Positions 1 through 7,827 of a stretch of DNA of 64,000 nt are shown piece after piece. A model generated the notes under the pieces. The model was not told the origin of the DNA. It worked only from the letters and a program-made list of their open reading frames with translations, and did no database searches. Each line of letters begins with the position of its first letter. Position 1 is the stretch's first letter. The stretch covers positions 372,001 to 436,000 of the forward strand of contig JADJOC010000009.1 of assembly GCA_016713965.1 (NCBI GenBank). The letters run 5' to 3'. Source of the DNA: Chitinophagaceae bacterium (GTDB lineage Bacteria > Bacteroidota > Bacteroidia > Chitinophagales > Chitinophagaceae). A program made the position numbers and the translations under genes.

Positions 1-2
1 CC

Positions 3-161
3 GCCGATTATACGGCAATAGATACAATGGCAAAAGAATGCCTGGGTTGCACACTTACTGCTCCATTTATGACATTATCATTTATGGCACTCTTGGTAAT
101 TCCCCACCTAAAATTAAGTGACAGGGGATTATTTGACGGGGATGAGTTTAAATTCATATAA
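3..161 (+). CDS. C-terminal end of an unidentified membrane protein (partial)
   Basis: An open frame enters from the left edge of the window and ends at a TAA at 159-161, giving 52 residues. It contains a hydrophobic stretch with the look of a membrane helix, followed by a short charged tail rich in Asp, Gly and Lys. The reading is more protein-like than the antisense frame over the same bases. I do not recognise the family. Its start lies outside the window, so length and function cannot be judged. Confidence 0.5.
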   Translation, partial: ADYTAIDTMAKECLGCTLTAPFMTLSFMALLVIPHLKLSDRGLFDGDEFKFI

Positions 162-248
162 TTATACACTCTCCGGAGATAATTAAACTTTCTTGAATAA
201 GACATTATTAGATATTATTTTAATATATCTTGGAATATCATAAGATTA

Positions 249-276
249 TTGATTTGTTAAAAAAAAACTACTTTTA
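249..276 (+). promoter_or_regulatory. Possible Bacteroidota promoter for the first lipoprotein gene
   Basis: A TTG at 249-251 is followed after 17 bases by TACTTTTA at 269-276. This resembles the Bacteroidota -33 (TTG) and -7 (TAnnTTTG) elements, with A in place of the final G. It lies about 30 bases before the ATG at 306. The area is very AT-rich, so chance similarity is possible. Confidence 0.3.
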
Positions 277-305
277 CAAAAATTTTAAAAATAAAATCTT
301 AAGAA

Positions 306-758
306 ATGAAAAAAATTCTTTCAGTTTTTTTAGTTGCGGGTATTTTAGTTGCCTGTGATGATTCTAAAAAGAAACTACTCACTACTACAACAGGAACAAC
401 TACAACAGAATCGAAAACTGATACTGCCAGTGTTACTACTCCTGCTGCTGATTCAAAAACAACTACAACTACCACTACTACAACAGCTGCACCGGCAGGT
501 TTGGAAGTACCTAAATTTACTGATGCAGAAGTACAAAAATTTGCTGAAGACTATGCAGCTTATGCAGCTATGGCAATAAAATGGAAAGATGATATGTCAA
601 AATTAGAAGAAATTAACACTACAAGAGGTGCCCTTACAGCCAGGCAGGTAGATTTAGCTACGAAGAAAAAATTACCAAAAACTCCCGAAGAACAAGACAA
701 ATTAAACGATTATATCTCTAAAGCTGATGATGTTATATCAGCTGCAGATTCAGAATAG
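306..758 (+). CDS. Small Thr-rich lipoprotein, paralog A
   Basis: This encodes a 150-residue protein of unknown function. The first 17 residues form a signal peptide ending in the lipobox LVAC, so the mature protein is probably a lipid-anchored outer-membrane or periplasmic protein. A low-complexity linker rich in Thr, with runs of five to nine Thr, spans about residues 25-63. A charged helical region beginning with LEVPKFTDAEVQKFA follows. The next gene starts with almost the same signal peptide and has a matching EVPKF motif after its own Thr-rich linker, so the two are tandem paralogs. A strong hairpin follows the stop codon. No enzyme motif is visible. Confidence 0.8.
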   Translation: MKKILSVFLVAGILVACDDSKKKLLTTTTGTTTTESKTDTASVTTPAADSKTTTTTTTTTAAPAGLEVPKFTDAEVQKFAEDYAAYAAMAIKWKDDMSKLEEINTTRGALTARQVDLATKKKLPKTPEEQDKLNDYISKADDVISAADSE

Positions 759-770
759 GATATTTTACTT

Positions 771-817
771 TAAAATTATAAAGGCCACCTTTGACTATGG
801 TGGCCTTTATAATTTTA
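771..817 (+). terminator. Perfect 19-bp hairpin after lipoprotein A
   Basis: Bases 771-789 and 799-817 form a perfect 19-bp inverted repeat with a 9-base loop. The stem core is GGCCACC/GGTGGCC flanked by A/T-rich pairs, so the right arm itself supplies T-rich sequence. It sits 13 bases after the stop of the gene at 306-758 and before the next promoter, as expected of a terminator. The symmetry would let it act in either direction. Confidence 0.75.
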
Positions 818-848
818 AAATAAAAAACTATGATTTTAGAAAAAACCC

Positions 849-856
849 TATATTTG
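849..856 (+). promoter_or_regulatory. -7 promoter box TATATTTG
   Basis: TATATTTG matches the Bacteroidota -7 consensus TAnnTTTG exactly and lies 33 bases before the ATG at 889. No convincing -33 TTG is seen at the right distance. Confidence 0.45.
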
Positions 857-888
857 CAAAAATTTTTAAAAATTTAAATAACAACACA

Positions 889-1296
889 ATGAAAAAATTT
901 CTTTCAGTTTTTTTAGTTGCAGGCATACTAGTTGCTTGTGATGATTCTAAGAAATCAGAAACTAAAACAGAAACTACTACTGAGACAAAAGCTGATGCCA
1001 AAGGCACTGATGCTGATTCTAAAGTTTCTACCACCACTACTACTAATACATCTGTAGAAGTTCCAAAATTTTCTAACGATGAAATAACGAAAATGGCTCA
1101 AGAATATGCTGTTTTTATGAGTGAAATGACAGCCGCATCTAGCGATCCAGCTAAAGTGGAAGAATATACTAAAAAAGCTACAGAATGGGGAACTAAAATG
1201 CAAACTGCAATGACTAAATTTACTCCGGAAGATGTAACAAAATGGACTGAATTTACTACAGCTCTAGCTAAAGCTCAAACTACTAAAAATGACTAA
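889..1296 (+). CDS. Small Thr-rich lipoprotein, paralog B
   Basis: This is a 135-residue lipoprotein of unknown function and a tandem paralog of the gene at 306-758. The frame is open further upstream, but the ATG at 889 is chosen because it gives a signal peptide nearly identical to that of its neighbour and ends in the same VACDDSKK lipobox region. A Thr/Ala/Asp-rich linker covers about residues 25-50. A charged helical domain with VEVPKFSNDEI follows. The promoter box upstream and its own terminator suggest it is transcribed separately. Downstream of the linker the paralogs diverge strongly, so one may have drifted in role. Confidence 0.82.
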   Translation: MKKFLSVFLVAGILVACDDSKKSETKTETTTETKADAKGTDADSKVSTTTTTNTSVEVPKFSNDEITKMAQEYAVFMSEMTAASSDPAKVEEYTKKATEWGTKMQTAMTKFTPEDVTKWTEFTTALAKAQTTKND

Positions 1297-1331
1297 GTAA
1301 TTAAATTGTTTATTATTTTTAGAAATAATAT

Positions 1332-1365
1332 AAAAAAAGTCACTAATAATTCAGTGACTTTTTTT
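1332..1365. terminator. Bidirectional terminator between convergent genes
   Basis: A7GTCACT at 1332-1344 pairs with AGTGACT7 at 1353-1365 around an 8-base loop. Poly-A and poly-T flanks make it an intrinsic terminator in both directions. It lies between the rightward lipoprotein at 889-1296 and the leftward gene ending at 1387. Confidence 0.85.
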
Positions 1366-1386
1366 TATATTAATATTCATTTACTA

Positions 1387-1806
1387 TTATTTGCTACCTA
1401 CAACCTTCACTATTATGTTACTTGTTCCTTTAGGTGCGAAATACTTGGTTTTATGATTAGTTGAACTGCCCGGAGATAAGCTTTCATAAATTGTTTCTTT
1501 ATCTTCTTCCAATAAAGTGCCTGTTTTACTATAAAACGATAATTGTATATCTACATCTTTATATATACATACTTTTGCATTATTGGCAATAATAACTTTT
1601 ACCACTGTCTGGCCCAGTAAATTTTTTTTGTCGCTCGCTGATACTGTTAAAAAACGCTCAGGGTTTTTCCTTTCAACTTCTTCTAAATTTTCTTTTGTCA
1701 GTTCATATTTATCTTTTGCTTTTGGTGTGCCTTCTTTAGTATCATTACTGGTACAAGAAATAAAAAAAGTAAAAATAAGAATTGTAAAAACTATATGTTG
1801 CTTCAT
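1387..1806 (-). CDS. Putative lipoprotein of unknown function
   Basis: This encodes 139 residues. An N-terminal hydrophobic segment ends in FFISC, a plausible lipobox with Cys at residue 18. After a Lys/Glu-rich linker, residues 50-139 alternate hydrophobic and polar residues as in a beta-sandwich, for example TVVKVIIAN, VDIQLSFYS and SNIIVKVVG. This pattern resembles small immunoglobulin-like or FxLYD-type domains, but I see no diagnostic motif. It converges on the lipoprotein pair and shares a terminator with it. Confidence 0.75.
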   Translation of the reverse strand: MKQHIVFTILIFTFFISCTSNDTKEGTPKAKDKYELTKENLEEVERKNPERFLTVSASDKKNLLGQTVVKVIIANNAKVCIYKDVDIQLSFYSKTGTLLEEDKETIYESLSPGSSTNHKTKYFAPKGTSNIIVKVVGSK

Positions 1807-1945
1807 TTTGAGTGATATTTAATACAATAAAAATAAATCTATTTGAAATAGTTTGTTAAAAATAATAACAGGCGCATGGTTTTTTTATTTTAGTTTTGTT
1901 TAAACAGCAAATTAATAATGTATAGATAAAGACGAATATTGTATG

Positions 1946-1990
1946 TAGTACAAGAGCCTGCCCCCCGCCTTCGGAAGGGGCAGGCTACAA
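1946..1990. repeat. Dispersed GC-hairpin repeat, family A copy 1
   Basis: This is one of seven intergenic copies of an element combining a GTACAAG box with a GC-rich hairpin around CGCCTTCGG. In this copy the stem is GCCTGCCCC paired with GGGGCAGGC. It stands out from the AT-rich surroundings and lies upstream of upp. Other copies are at 10467, 17494, 31674, 46092, 53943 and 59443. Confidence 0.75.
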
Positions 1991-2037
1991 CAATGATGAT
2001 TGTATAATAAATGCCGGTAACAAAAAATTAAAACAAA

Positions 2038-2688
2038 ATGGTTATTAATCTTAGCGAACAGCATTCTTTAGTAAGTAACTGGGTAAGCGAATTAAGAGAT
2101 ACAAGTATCCAGGCAGACCGGATGAGGTTTAGACGCAATCTTGAACGTATTGCAGAAGTAATTGGATATGAAATAAGCAAAACTATGCCATGGAAAGAAA
2201 CAGAGGTGACTACCCCCCTGGGAATATCTTCAAGCAAACTTTTACAGGAGCAGCCGGTATTAGCTACTATTTTAAGGGCAGGCTTGCCCATGCATAATGG
2301 ATTATTAAATTATTTTGATAAGGCGGACAATGCTTTTTTAAGTGCATACCGCAAACATAATCCTGATGGCTCTTTTGAAATAAGCATGCAATATATGAGT
2401 TGCCCAGATATTGATAGCAGAATATTGATTATAAGTGATCCCATGCTAGCTACCGGCTCTTCCTTAGTAAAATCTATACAATATTTAAAATCAGAGGGTA
2501 ATATTAAAGACCTGCACATTGTATGTGCAATAGCCTGTTCAGTAGGTATTGAGTTTGTACGGCGGGCTGAGCCAACAGCCACTATCTGGTGTGGCGATAT
2601 TGATGAAGAACTGACGGCTAAAGGATATATTGTACCAGGCTTGGGAGATGCAGGCGACCTGGCATTTGGGGCCAAAGTGCAGAATTAA
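2038..2688 (+). CDS. upp: Uracil phosphoribosyltransferase
   Basis: The 216-residue product converts uracil and PRPP to UMP in pyrimidine salvage in the cytoplasm. The PRPP-binding loop is seen as SDPMLATGSS near residues 136-145, and the uracil-binding C-terminal motif YIVPGLGDAGD is near residues 196-206 and is followed by FG. The RAG motif of the family is at residues 81-83. Length matches the family at about 210 residues. The ATG at 2038 gives the expected N-terminus. It stands alone; a repeat element lies upstream and an insertion sequence downstream. Confidence 0.95.
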   Translation: MVINLSEQHSLVSNWVSELRDTSIQADRMRFRRNLERIAEVIGYEISKTMPWKETEVTTPLGISSSKLLQEQPVLATILRAGLPMHNGLLNYFDKADNAFLSAYRKHNPDGSFEISMQYMSCPDIDSRILIISDPMLATGSSLVKSIQYLKSEGNIKDLHIVCAIACSVGIEFVRRAEPTATIWCGDIDEELTAKGYIVPGLGDAGDLAFGAKVQN

Positions 2689-2913
2689 TTTCGGGTTTGA
2701 AGTTGCAGGTTTGGGGTTTGGAGTTGATAACTGGCTACCTATTAAAAAATTCACAAATCTGCTGCTATAAAAATGAGTTGAATGAACCAACAGACCCCAA
2801 ACATCAAACCCCAAACTTTATTTCAAAACCTTGGGGCTGTCAACATTTTATCTTTGCTCAACAGCTGTTCCGGCTATCACTAATACTCCGCCACAAAATC
2901 TACGCTCTGACTC

Positions 2914-2931
2914 GTCCTAAAATAAGTTTAC
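2914..2931. repeat. Left terminal inverted repeat of the IS element
   Basis: GTCCTAAAATAAGTTTAC pairs with the right end at 4322-4339 with one mismatch. It lies 21 bases beyond the orfB stop. Confidence 0.85.
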
Positions 2932-2951
2932 AGGTTATATAAATGTGTTTT

Positions 2952-3944
2952 TTATTTACTGTAATTTTTTGGATGTTCAAAGTTAGGCTTTGAATGATAA
3001 TAGTTTTTCCATAATTTTTCTGTTTTTAAGTTAATGTTACAATGTATTTGCTCTGGTGTAAGGTTACCTATGCTCATATGTGGCCTTTGTTGGTTATAAA
3101 GTTTTACTGTCCGCTTAAGTATAGCTTTAGCTTCTATAATATTTGCAGGTTTGCAGAACTGCAAATACTCATCCTTTATAATCCCATTAATTCTTTCAGC
3201 AAGGGCATTTTCTAAAGGGTCGCCATTTTCAGTCATACTGATTGTAATATTATTTTCATTTAATAATTGTACATAGCTATTACTACAATACTGTAAGCCC
3301 CTGTCACTGTGGTGTGTAAGCTTAAAATGGCCCTGCGGCCTCAAGCCGCAAAGGGCTATTTTAAGCGCTTGTCTACAGTGTACACTTTCCATATTCTCTG
3401 CTACAGAATACCCTACAATCTTACGGCTGTAAGCATCTGTTATAAAACTTATGTAAAAGAACTGCTGCTTTGCTTTCCAGTATGTAATATCACTTACCCA
3501 TAACTGGTTTATACCACAAGGCGTAAACCCTCTCACTAAATTAGGATAACGTCTGAACCAATGCTTTGAGTTGGTCGTTATAGTAGTACGTCTTTTCTTA
3601 CGTACCAGTAGTCCATGAACTGCCAGCAAATCAAATAAAGCATCCCTGCCCATTTTTATTTGGTTATCAATCATGAAGCTTTGTAACATCTCATAAAGCT
3701 TACGGGTGCCCATACGCCTATGCAACAAACGGATGCGCTTCACCTCTTCTATCACCAGCTTTTGTTCTATATCACTACTATAACAAAACCAGCTATACTG
3801 ATAATGAGCCTGCCGGGTAATACCAAACCATCCACATAGCCTGGCAAGGCCTATATGGGGAATTCCCTTTTCATAACCATTATGGTTTGGTGTTGAACTT
3901 TTTCTAATAGGAACTTTTAGTTGCTGTTCTGCTACATCTATCAT
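2952..3944 (-). CDS. IS3-family transposase OrfB (DDE integrase domain)
   Basis: This 330-residue protein is the catalytic part of an IS3-type transposase. The N-terminal part matches the HTH_21-like region (RIRLLHRRMGTRKLYEML). The rve integrase core carries the DDE triad: Asp in QLWVSDITYW, Asp in THHSDRGLQY, and Glu in ENALAERINGI. The C-terminal YNQQRPHMSIGNLTPEQ motif is typical of the family. Its ATG overlaps the orfA stop (ATGA), and its frame is -1 relative to orfA. It could be made as an OrfAB fusion by -1 frameshifting or by coupled restart. I did not see a classic slippery heptamer at the junction. Confidence 0.93.
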   Translation of the reverse strand: MIDVAEQQLKVPIRKSSTPNHNGYEKGIPHIGLARLCGWFGITRQAHYQYSWFCYSSDIEQKLVIEEVKRIRLLHRRMGTRKLYEMLQSFMIDNQIKMGRDALFDLLAVHGLLVRKKRRTTITTNSKHWFRRYPNLVRGFTPCGINQLWVSDITYWKAKQQFFYISFITDAYSRKIVGYSVAENMESVHCRQALKIALCGLRPQGHFKLTHHSDRGLQYCSNSYVQLLNENNITISMTENGDPLENALAERINGIIKDEYLQFCKPANIIEAKAILKRTVKLYNQQRPHMSIGNLTPEQIHCNINLKTEKLWKNYYHSKPNFEHPKNYSK

Positions 3945-4315
3945 CGTAGAAAAAGCAACAGCTTTTGCTCTGCTTCCTTAAGTTGTTGTTCCAATTGTTT
4001 TATCCGAACCTCCAATTCTTTAATTTGGGCATCGCCACCTTCCAAGCTATGAATGCTACGTTTTGACATAGACAACCTTTCTGCAAAACTAATCACTCTT
4101 CGCTGACATCCATTAACATCATAACCTAAACGGCGCATCCATTTTACTATCAAACCATTTTCTTTCTTTCGGCCTGTGTATTTTTCCCATATAGCTTGCT
4201 TCGTCGTTGGATAGGATAAATACTCCTTAATAATTAATTCTTTCTCTGCATCACTAAAATAGTACAACTCATTTGACTTATACTGACGAATAATATTATG
4301 ACCCATCTTAATCAA
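3941..4315 (-). CDS. IS3-family transposase OrfA (HTH and leucine zipper)
   Basis: This 124-residue protein is the DNA-binding half of the transposase. Residues 20-60 resemble a transposase helix-turn-helix (KELIIKEYLSYPTTKQAIW). The C-terminus is a heptad-rich coiled coil (ELEVRIKQLEQQLKEAEQ) that fits the leucine zipper through which OrfA and OrfAB assemble in IS3 elements. The stop codon overlaps the orfB start by four bases. The gene begins a few bases inside the right terminal repeat, so its promoter is probably within or next to that end. Confidence 0.88.
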   Translation of the reverse strand: MIKMGHNIIRQYKSNELYYFSDAEKELIIKEYLSYPTTKQAIWEKYTGRKKENGLIVKWMRRLGYDVNGCQRRVISFAERLSMSKRSIHSLEGGDAQIKELEVRIKQLEQQLKEAEQKLLLFLR

Positions 4316-4321
4316 ATTTGC

Positions 4322-4339
4322 GTAAACCTATTTTAGGAC
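4322..4339. repeat. Right terminal inverted repeat of the IS element
   Basis: This 18-base end is the partner of 2914-2931 and lies just upstream of the orfA start. The complementary strand reads TGTCC at the outer edge, as at many IS3 ends. Confidence 0.85.
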
Positions 4340-4417
4340 AAGACACTCAAACCTTCAGCGGGGTATCCGTTCTATCCGGCATCCCAATTTCATTTAGTTA
4401 AAAATTGTACTTTACTA

Positions 4418-4565
4418 ATATCACCCTTTCAGGGTTGTTATACTTATTATGATTGCGTATTGATCTATAATAATTACATTCCTTCGGAATTACTAACCCC
4501 AACGGGGTGCCATTACTGTAGTAATTAATAGCAAAAAATGTTCAAAACCCTGAAAGGGTGACATT
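4418..4565. repeat. MITE-like element with CACCCTTTCAGGGTT ends
   Basis: About 150 bases are bounded by near-perfect inverted ends, one reading TCACCCTTTCAGGGTT and the other AACCCTGAAAGGGTGA. Inside are smaller palindromes (ATTCCTTCGGAAT and ACCCCAACGGGGT). There is no open frame. This architecture suggests a non-coding mobile or REP-like element. It lies between the insertion sequence and the PorP/SprF-like gene. Confidence 0.6.
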
Positions 4566-4673
4566 AGTTCCTTAGCTAAATGACATTATCCGGCAGCCAT
4601 TAAACTGTTAAACATAAATCGCCCAAACCCCAAACTTCAAACCTGAAATCATAAAATACTTATCTTTATACAT

Positions 4674-5681
4674 ATGAAGAGGAGAAAACTTATTGTTTTA
4701 TTGGGTTTAATAATAATAGCAGCAAAAGTCCAGGCGCAGGATCCACATTTTTCACAATTCTTTGCTTCCCCGCTCACTTTAAATCCGGCATTTACAGGAA
4801 AATTTAATGGACAATGGCGATTGGCTGCCAATCACAGAAACCAATGGCCTTCTATTTCGAATGCATATATAACTTCCAGTGCTTCCATAGATTTTCCTGT
4901 TTTAAAAAAGAATTTACCGGCAGGTGATGTTTTTGGAATAGGAATATCCGGCGTATCAGATGCAAGTGCTAATAATATTTTAAAACTTAATTACGGTTCA
5001 GTATCCCTTTCGTATCATAAAGCATTAGATGAAGACGGCTATCATACAATCGGTGCAGGATTTCAGGGTACTTATTCCAGCATGAGCCTGGATGTATCCA
5101 AATTAATTTTTGAGGACATGCTTACCCAAAATGGCTTTACCGGCACCACTTCGGATATCATAACAAATGGCAATAATCAAAGTTATGCAGAGCTTAATGC
5201 TGGTTTACTTTACTCCGGCTCTTCTGATGGCATCAATAATTTTTATTTGGGTGCATCGATGTACCATATTAACAGGCCTAAGGTTGGCTTTAAAGATAAA
5301 AACTGGTATTTATCCGGCAGGGTAACGATACATGCAGGAGGTGCTTTGCCTATATCAGATATATTATCTTTAAATGCATCGGCCATTCACCAGGTTCAGG
5401 CAAAAGCACATGAAACTATCGTAGGCGCAGCCGTTAGTGCAAATCTTAATGGTGATTATCAAAAACCAACCAGTGTATATTTTGGCAGTTGGATGCGTTT
5501 TAATGATGCACTTATACCTTATGCCGGGCTGGAATTTGCCGGGTTAAGAATTGGCACCAGCTATGATATAAATATCTCCAATTTAAAAACAGCTTCCAAC
5601 AGCCGGGGCGGTATGGAAGTATCCTTAATTTATATTAAACAATCTGCTGATTCCAAACTTATCCCATGTCCTAAATTTTAG
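4674..5681 (+). CDS. PorP/SprF family type IX secretion membrane protein
   Basis: The 335-residue product is an outer-membrane beta-barrel of the PorP/SprF family, associated with the type IX secretion system and with export or anchoring of large gliding adhesins. A signal peptide ends at about residue 21 (KVQAQ). The mature N-terminus has the family signature DPHFSQFFASPLTLNPAFTG. The rest alternates amphipathic strands (YGSVSLSYHKAL, FYLGASMYHI) to the C-terminus. Solo copies like this occur in many Bacteroidota apart from the main porKLMN genes and often pair with a large secreted partner, but none is adjacent here. Assignment within the family is not possible from sequence alone. Confidence 0.9.
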   Translation: MKRRKLIVLLGLIIIAAKVQAQDPHFSQFFASPLTLNPAFTGKFNGQWRLAANHRNQWPSISNAYITSSASIDFPVLKKNLPAGDVFGIGISGVSDASANNILKLNYGSVSLSYHKALDEDGYHTIGAGFQGTYSSMSLDVSKLIFEDMLTQNGFTGTTSDIITNGNNQSYAELNAGLLYSGSSDGINNFYLGASMYHINRPKVGFKDKNWYLSGRVTIHAGGALPISDILSLNASAIHQVQAKAHETIVGAAVSANLNGDYQKPTSVYFGSWMRFNDALIPYAGLEFAGLRIGTSYDINISNLKTASNSRGGMEVSLIYIKQSADSKLIPCPKF

Positions 5682-5768
5682 GTTTTTATTAATGCCGGCT
5701 GATTATTAATTAATACATAGCTATTACATATCTTTTAGCCGTGATAAAAAAATTACACATTTGCTATA

Positions 5769-6539
5769 ATGCTTAAAGAAATTATTATATCAATCCAGTC
5801 GTACTTTCAGGCTCATCGGTTTATAGCAAAACATAAACTATGGAAATGGATAATCATCCCGGGCATAATTTATAGCATCTTATTTTGCTTAGGAATTTAT
5901 CTTTTTTGGATATCAAGCAGTAATGTCATTGAATTTTTTTTGTTGAAAACCGGTATAAAAAGCTGGATGGACAAAATGCAGGATAGTTGGTATCGTTTCC
6001 TGTTTATTTTCGGGCAAATAATGTTACACCTTGTTTTACTGCTTTTTTATTTTTCTTTGTTTAAATACATATTTCTAATAATCGGCTCGCCCTTATTTGC
6101 GTATCTAAGCGAAAAAACAGAAGCTATTCTCCTGGAAAAAGATTTTCCATTCAGCCTTAAACAATTATTAAAAGATATTGCAAGAGGAGTAAAGATGGCT
6201 GTCCGCAATATATTATGGCAAACTGTATATTCAGTATCAATTTTCATTTTATCCTTTATACCCGTAATAGGATGGATTACTCCTTTAATAGCTTTGCTTA
6301 TTGAATGTTATTATTTAGGCTTTTCGATGCTGGATTACAGCTGTGAGAGAAACAAATTATCTACCAGCCAAAGTATTGCATTTATTGGTAACCATAAGGG
6401 CCTGGCTATTGGCAATGGAATATTTTTTTATATCATGCATTTAATTCCTTTTGCAGGATGGCTTATGGCACCCAGCTATGCAGTTATTGCTGCTACGCTT
6501 AGCTTACATAATTCAAAATTAAACCTGCCCAAATTATAA
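5769..6539 (+). CDS. EI24-domain (CysZ-like) integral membrane protein
   Basis: The 256-residue protein has at least four strongly hydrophobic segments, near residues 28-50, 75-100, 148-175 and 215-240. The motif FSMLDYSCERNKLS, followed by a stretch ending in FAGWLMAPSYAVIAAT, is characteristic of EI24/CysZ-type proteins. Family members include sulfate transporters, but in Bacteroidota the substrate is not established, so I do not call it CysZ. Its stop is nine bases before the next gene, the RsmI-like methylase, so the two are probably co-transcribed. Confidence 0.82.
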   Translation: MLKEIIISIQSYFQAHRFIAKHKLWKWIIIPGIIYSILFCLGIYLFWISSSNVIEFFLLKTGIKSWMDKMQDSWYRFLFIFGQIMLHLVLLLFYFSLFKYIFLIIGSPLFAYLSEKTEAILLEKDFPFSLKQLLKDIARGVKMAVRNILWQTVYSVSIFILSFIPVIGWITPLIALLIECYYLGFSMLDYSCERNKLSTSQSIAFIGNHKGLAIGNGIFFYIMHLIPFAGWLMAPSYAVIAATLSLHNSKLNLPKL

Positions 6540-6548
6540 ATTACTATA

Positions 6549-7247
6549 ATGAAAAATACCGTTTACCTGATCCCGTCAGTTTTAGACGAAGCTGCCACCA
6601 ACACCATTCCTTTATATATTATCGATGCTGTAAAAAATTGCCAGGTAATATTTGCAGAAAACGAACGCACTACCAGGAGATTTTTGAAAAGCATCTGCAA
6701 AGAAATAGTGATAGATGCATTTGAATGGTTTACCATACATAAGACTGAAGAAGCACAAATAAACATTTTTAAGCAAGCTTTATCAGCCGGAAAAAATATT
6801 GCCATTATCAGCGAGGCCGGGTGCCCGGGCATTGCTGATCCCGGTCAAATTTTAATTGCTGTTGCACAGGAAATGGGAGTAACGGTAAAACCATTAGTAG
6901 GACCAAGTTCTATACTATTAGCATTAATGGCAAGCGGAATGAATGGCCAGTCTTTTGAATTTTTAGGCTACTTGCCTATTGATAACAATGACCGTATAAG
7001 AAAGATAAAAGAACTGGAGCAATCATCTAAAAAAAATAACAGCACTAAAATTTTTATTGAAACACCTTACCGGAATAACCAATTAATTGAAACCGTGTTA
7101 AAAAACTGCCTTCCCGCTACACGTTTTTGCATTGCATCACAACTTACTGCTGCTAACGAATATGTACAAACGAAAAAAATTCAGGACTGGAAAAAACAAA
7201 CAATTGATTTCCATAAAAAACCTGTTATATTTTTACTAAGTGCATAA
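6549..7247 (+). CDS. RsmI-like SAM-dependent methyltransferase (tetrapyrrole methylase fold)
   Basis: The 232-residue protein belongs to the tetrapyrrole methylase fold related to 16S rRNA cytidine 2'-O-methyltransferase RsmI. Visible motifs are FAENERTTRRFLKS near residue 36, the SAM-binding ISEAGCPGIADPG near residues 84-96, the VGPSSILLALMASG segment near residue 115, and IFIETPYRNNQL near residue 172. It lacks the longer N- and C-terminal parts of classical RsmI at about 280 residues. Bacteroidota often carry such a shorter paralog next to other genes, so the substrate is uncertain. It follows the EI24 gene closely and converges on the small membrane protein at 7248-7672. Confidence 0.87.
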   Translation: MKNTVYLIPSVLDEAATNTIPLYIIDAVKNCQVIFAENERTTRRFLKSICKEIVIDAFEWFTIHKTEEAQINIFKQALSAGKNIAIISEAGCPGIADPGQILIAVAQEMGVTVKPLVGPSSILLALMASGMNGQSFEFLGYLPIDNNDRIRKIKELEQSSKKNNSTKIFIETPYRNNQLIETVLKNCLPATRFCIASQLTAANEYVQTKKIQDWKKQTIDFHKKPVIFLLSA

Positions 7248-7672
7248 TTACCGTTCTACGGGTTTCATACTGATTATTTTATCTACAATAAACCTGCTGT
7301 ATCCACGCCATGGAATAGTACTTTTATATTCTTTGTAATGCAAATCAAAATAACTTCCGCTATTATTCATCAATACATTAGCTATGCTGTCATTAGTTAC
7401 TGAAAATTCAAATTCATAAGATTGAAGGGCGCCCGGAGTTTTGAACGGAAACCCGTCTGGATCAATTTGCCTTCGTAGGTTTTAAAAATGTTCCCTTTTT
7501 TTACTACATAATTTAACTCCCCGGATTTTACACCCTCACCAAATACATAGAAATATCTCCACCAAAATATTAAGCCGCCGGCTAACAAAATAATTACAAA
7601 AACCCACCGTAGAAATATTTTAAACCCGTTTCTTTTAGAAGATGGGATATCTGAAAATTGTATGTCGTCCAT
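7248..7672 (-). pseudogene. Small conserved membrane protein, frame broken once
   Basis: The intact first frame gives a membrane anchor (residues 20-42) and VFGEGVKSGELNYVVKKG. It then breaks after GFRSK. One extra base in the TTTT run at 7439-7442 (AAAA on the coding strand) restores a frame that continues TPGALQSYEFEFSVTND and ends at the stop at 7248-7250. The restored protein has 141 residues. As I recall, databases often mislabel such Bacteroidota proteins as 6-phosphogluconate dehydrogenase, although they have no dehydrogenase features. The restored downstream half is so coherent that a sequencing error or a very recent mutation is more likely than an old pseudogene. Confidence 0.75.
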
Positions 7673-7827
7673 ATTTAAAATTTATTATAACTTAAAGCCT
7701 GCGTAAATTTAATTTATAAGATTAAAAAGTGTCTGTTGTCCCATCGGCCAAGGCGGCCAGCCGCGGTTGATGCCCCTCACAAACCGGAAAATAGGCAATA
7801 AAAGTTCTGTTTTGAACAGGCTCTTAA

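Larger units (their letters stand above)
2914..4339 (-). mobile_element. IS3-family insertion sequence, about 1.4 kb
   Basis: The element holds two overlapping leftward genes (orfA, orfB) of IS3 type. It is bounded by an inverted repeat at 2914-2931 and 4322-4339 that matches at 17 of 18 positions. The right end can be extended by one base to give the 5'-TG typical of IS3 ends, whereas the left end has CG there. I could not find a convincing target-site duplication next to either end. Both genes look intact, so the element may be active. It sits in a repeat-rich gap between upp and the PorP/SprF-like gene. Confidence 0.88.

Noticed and set aside
8..205. Leftward 65-residue open frame at the window edge
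   Set aside because: The opposite strand carries a more protein-like frame with a membrane helix ending at 161, and this one has no coding features.
3930..3960. Slippery heptamer for -1 frameshifting in the IS element
   Set aside because: The T-rich stretch near the orfA end does not give a proper X XXY YYZ site in the orfA frame; coupled restart is as likely.
2905..4350. Target-site duplication of the IS element
   Set aside because: Flanking three- to five-base strings do not match at either candidate boundary.
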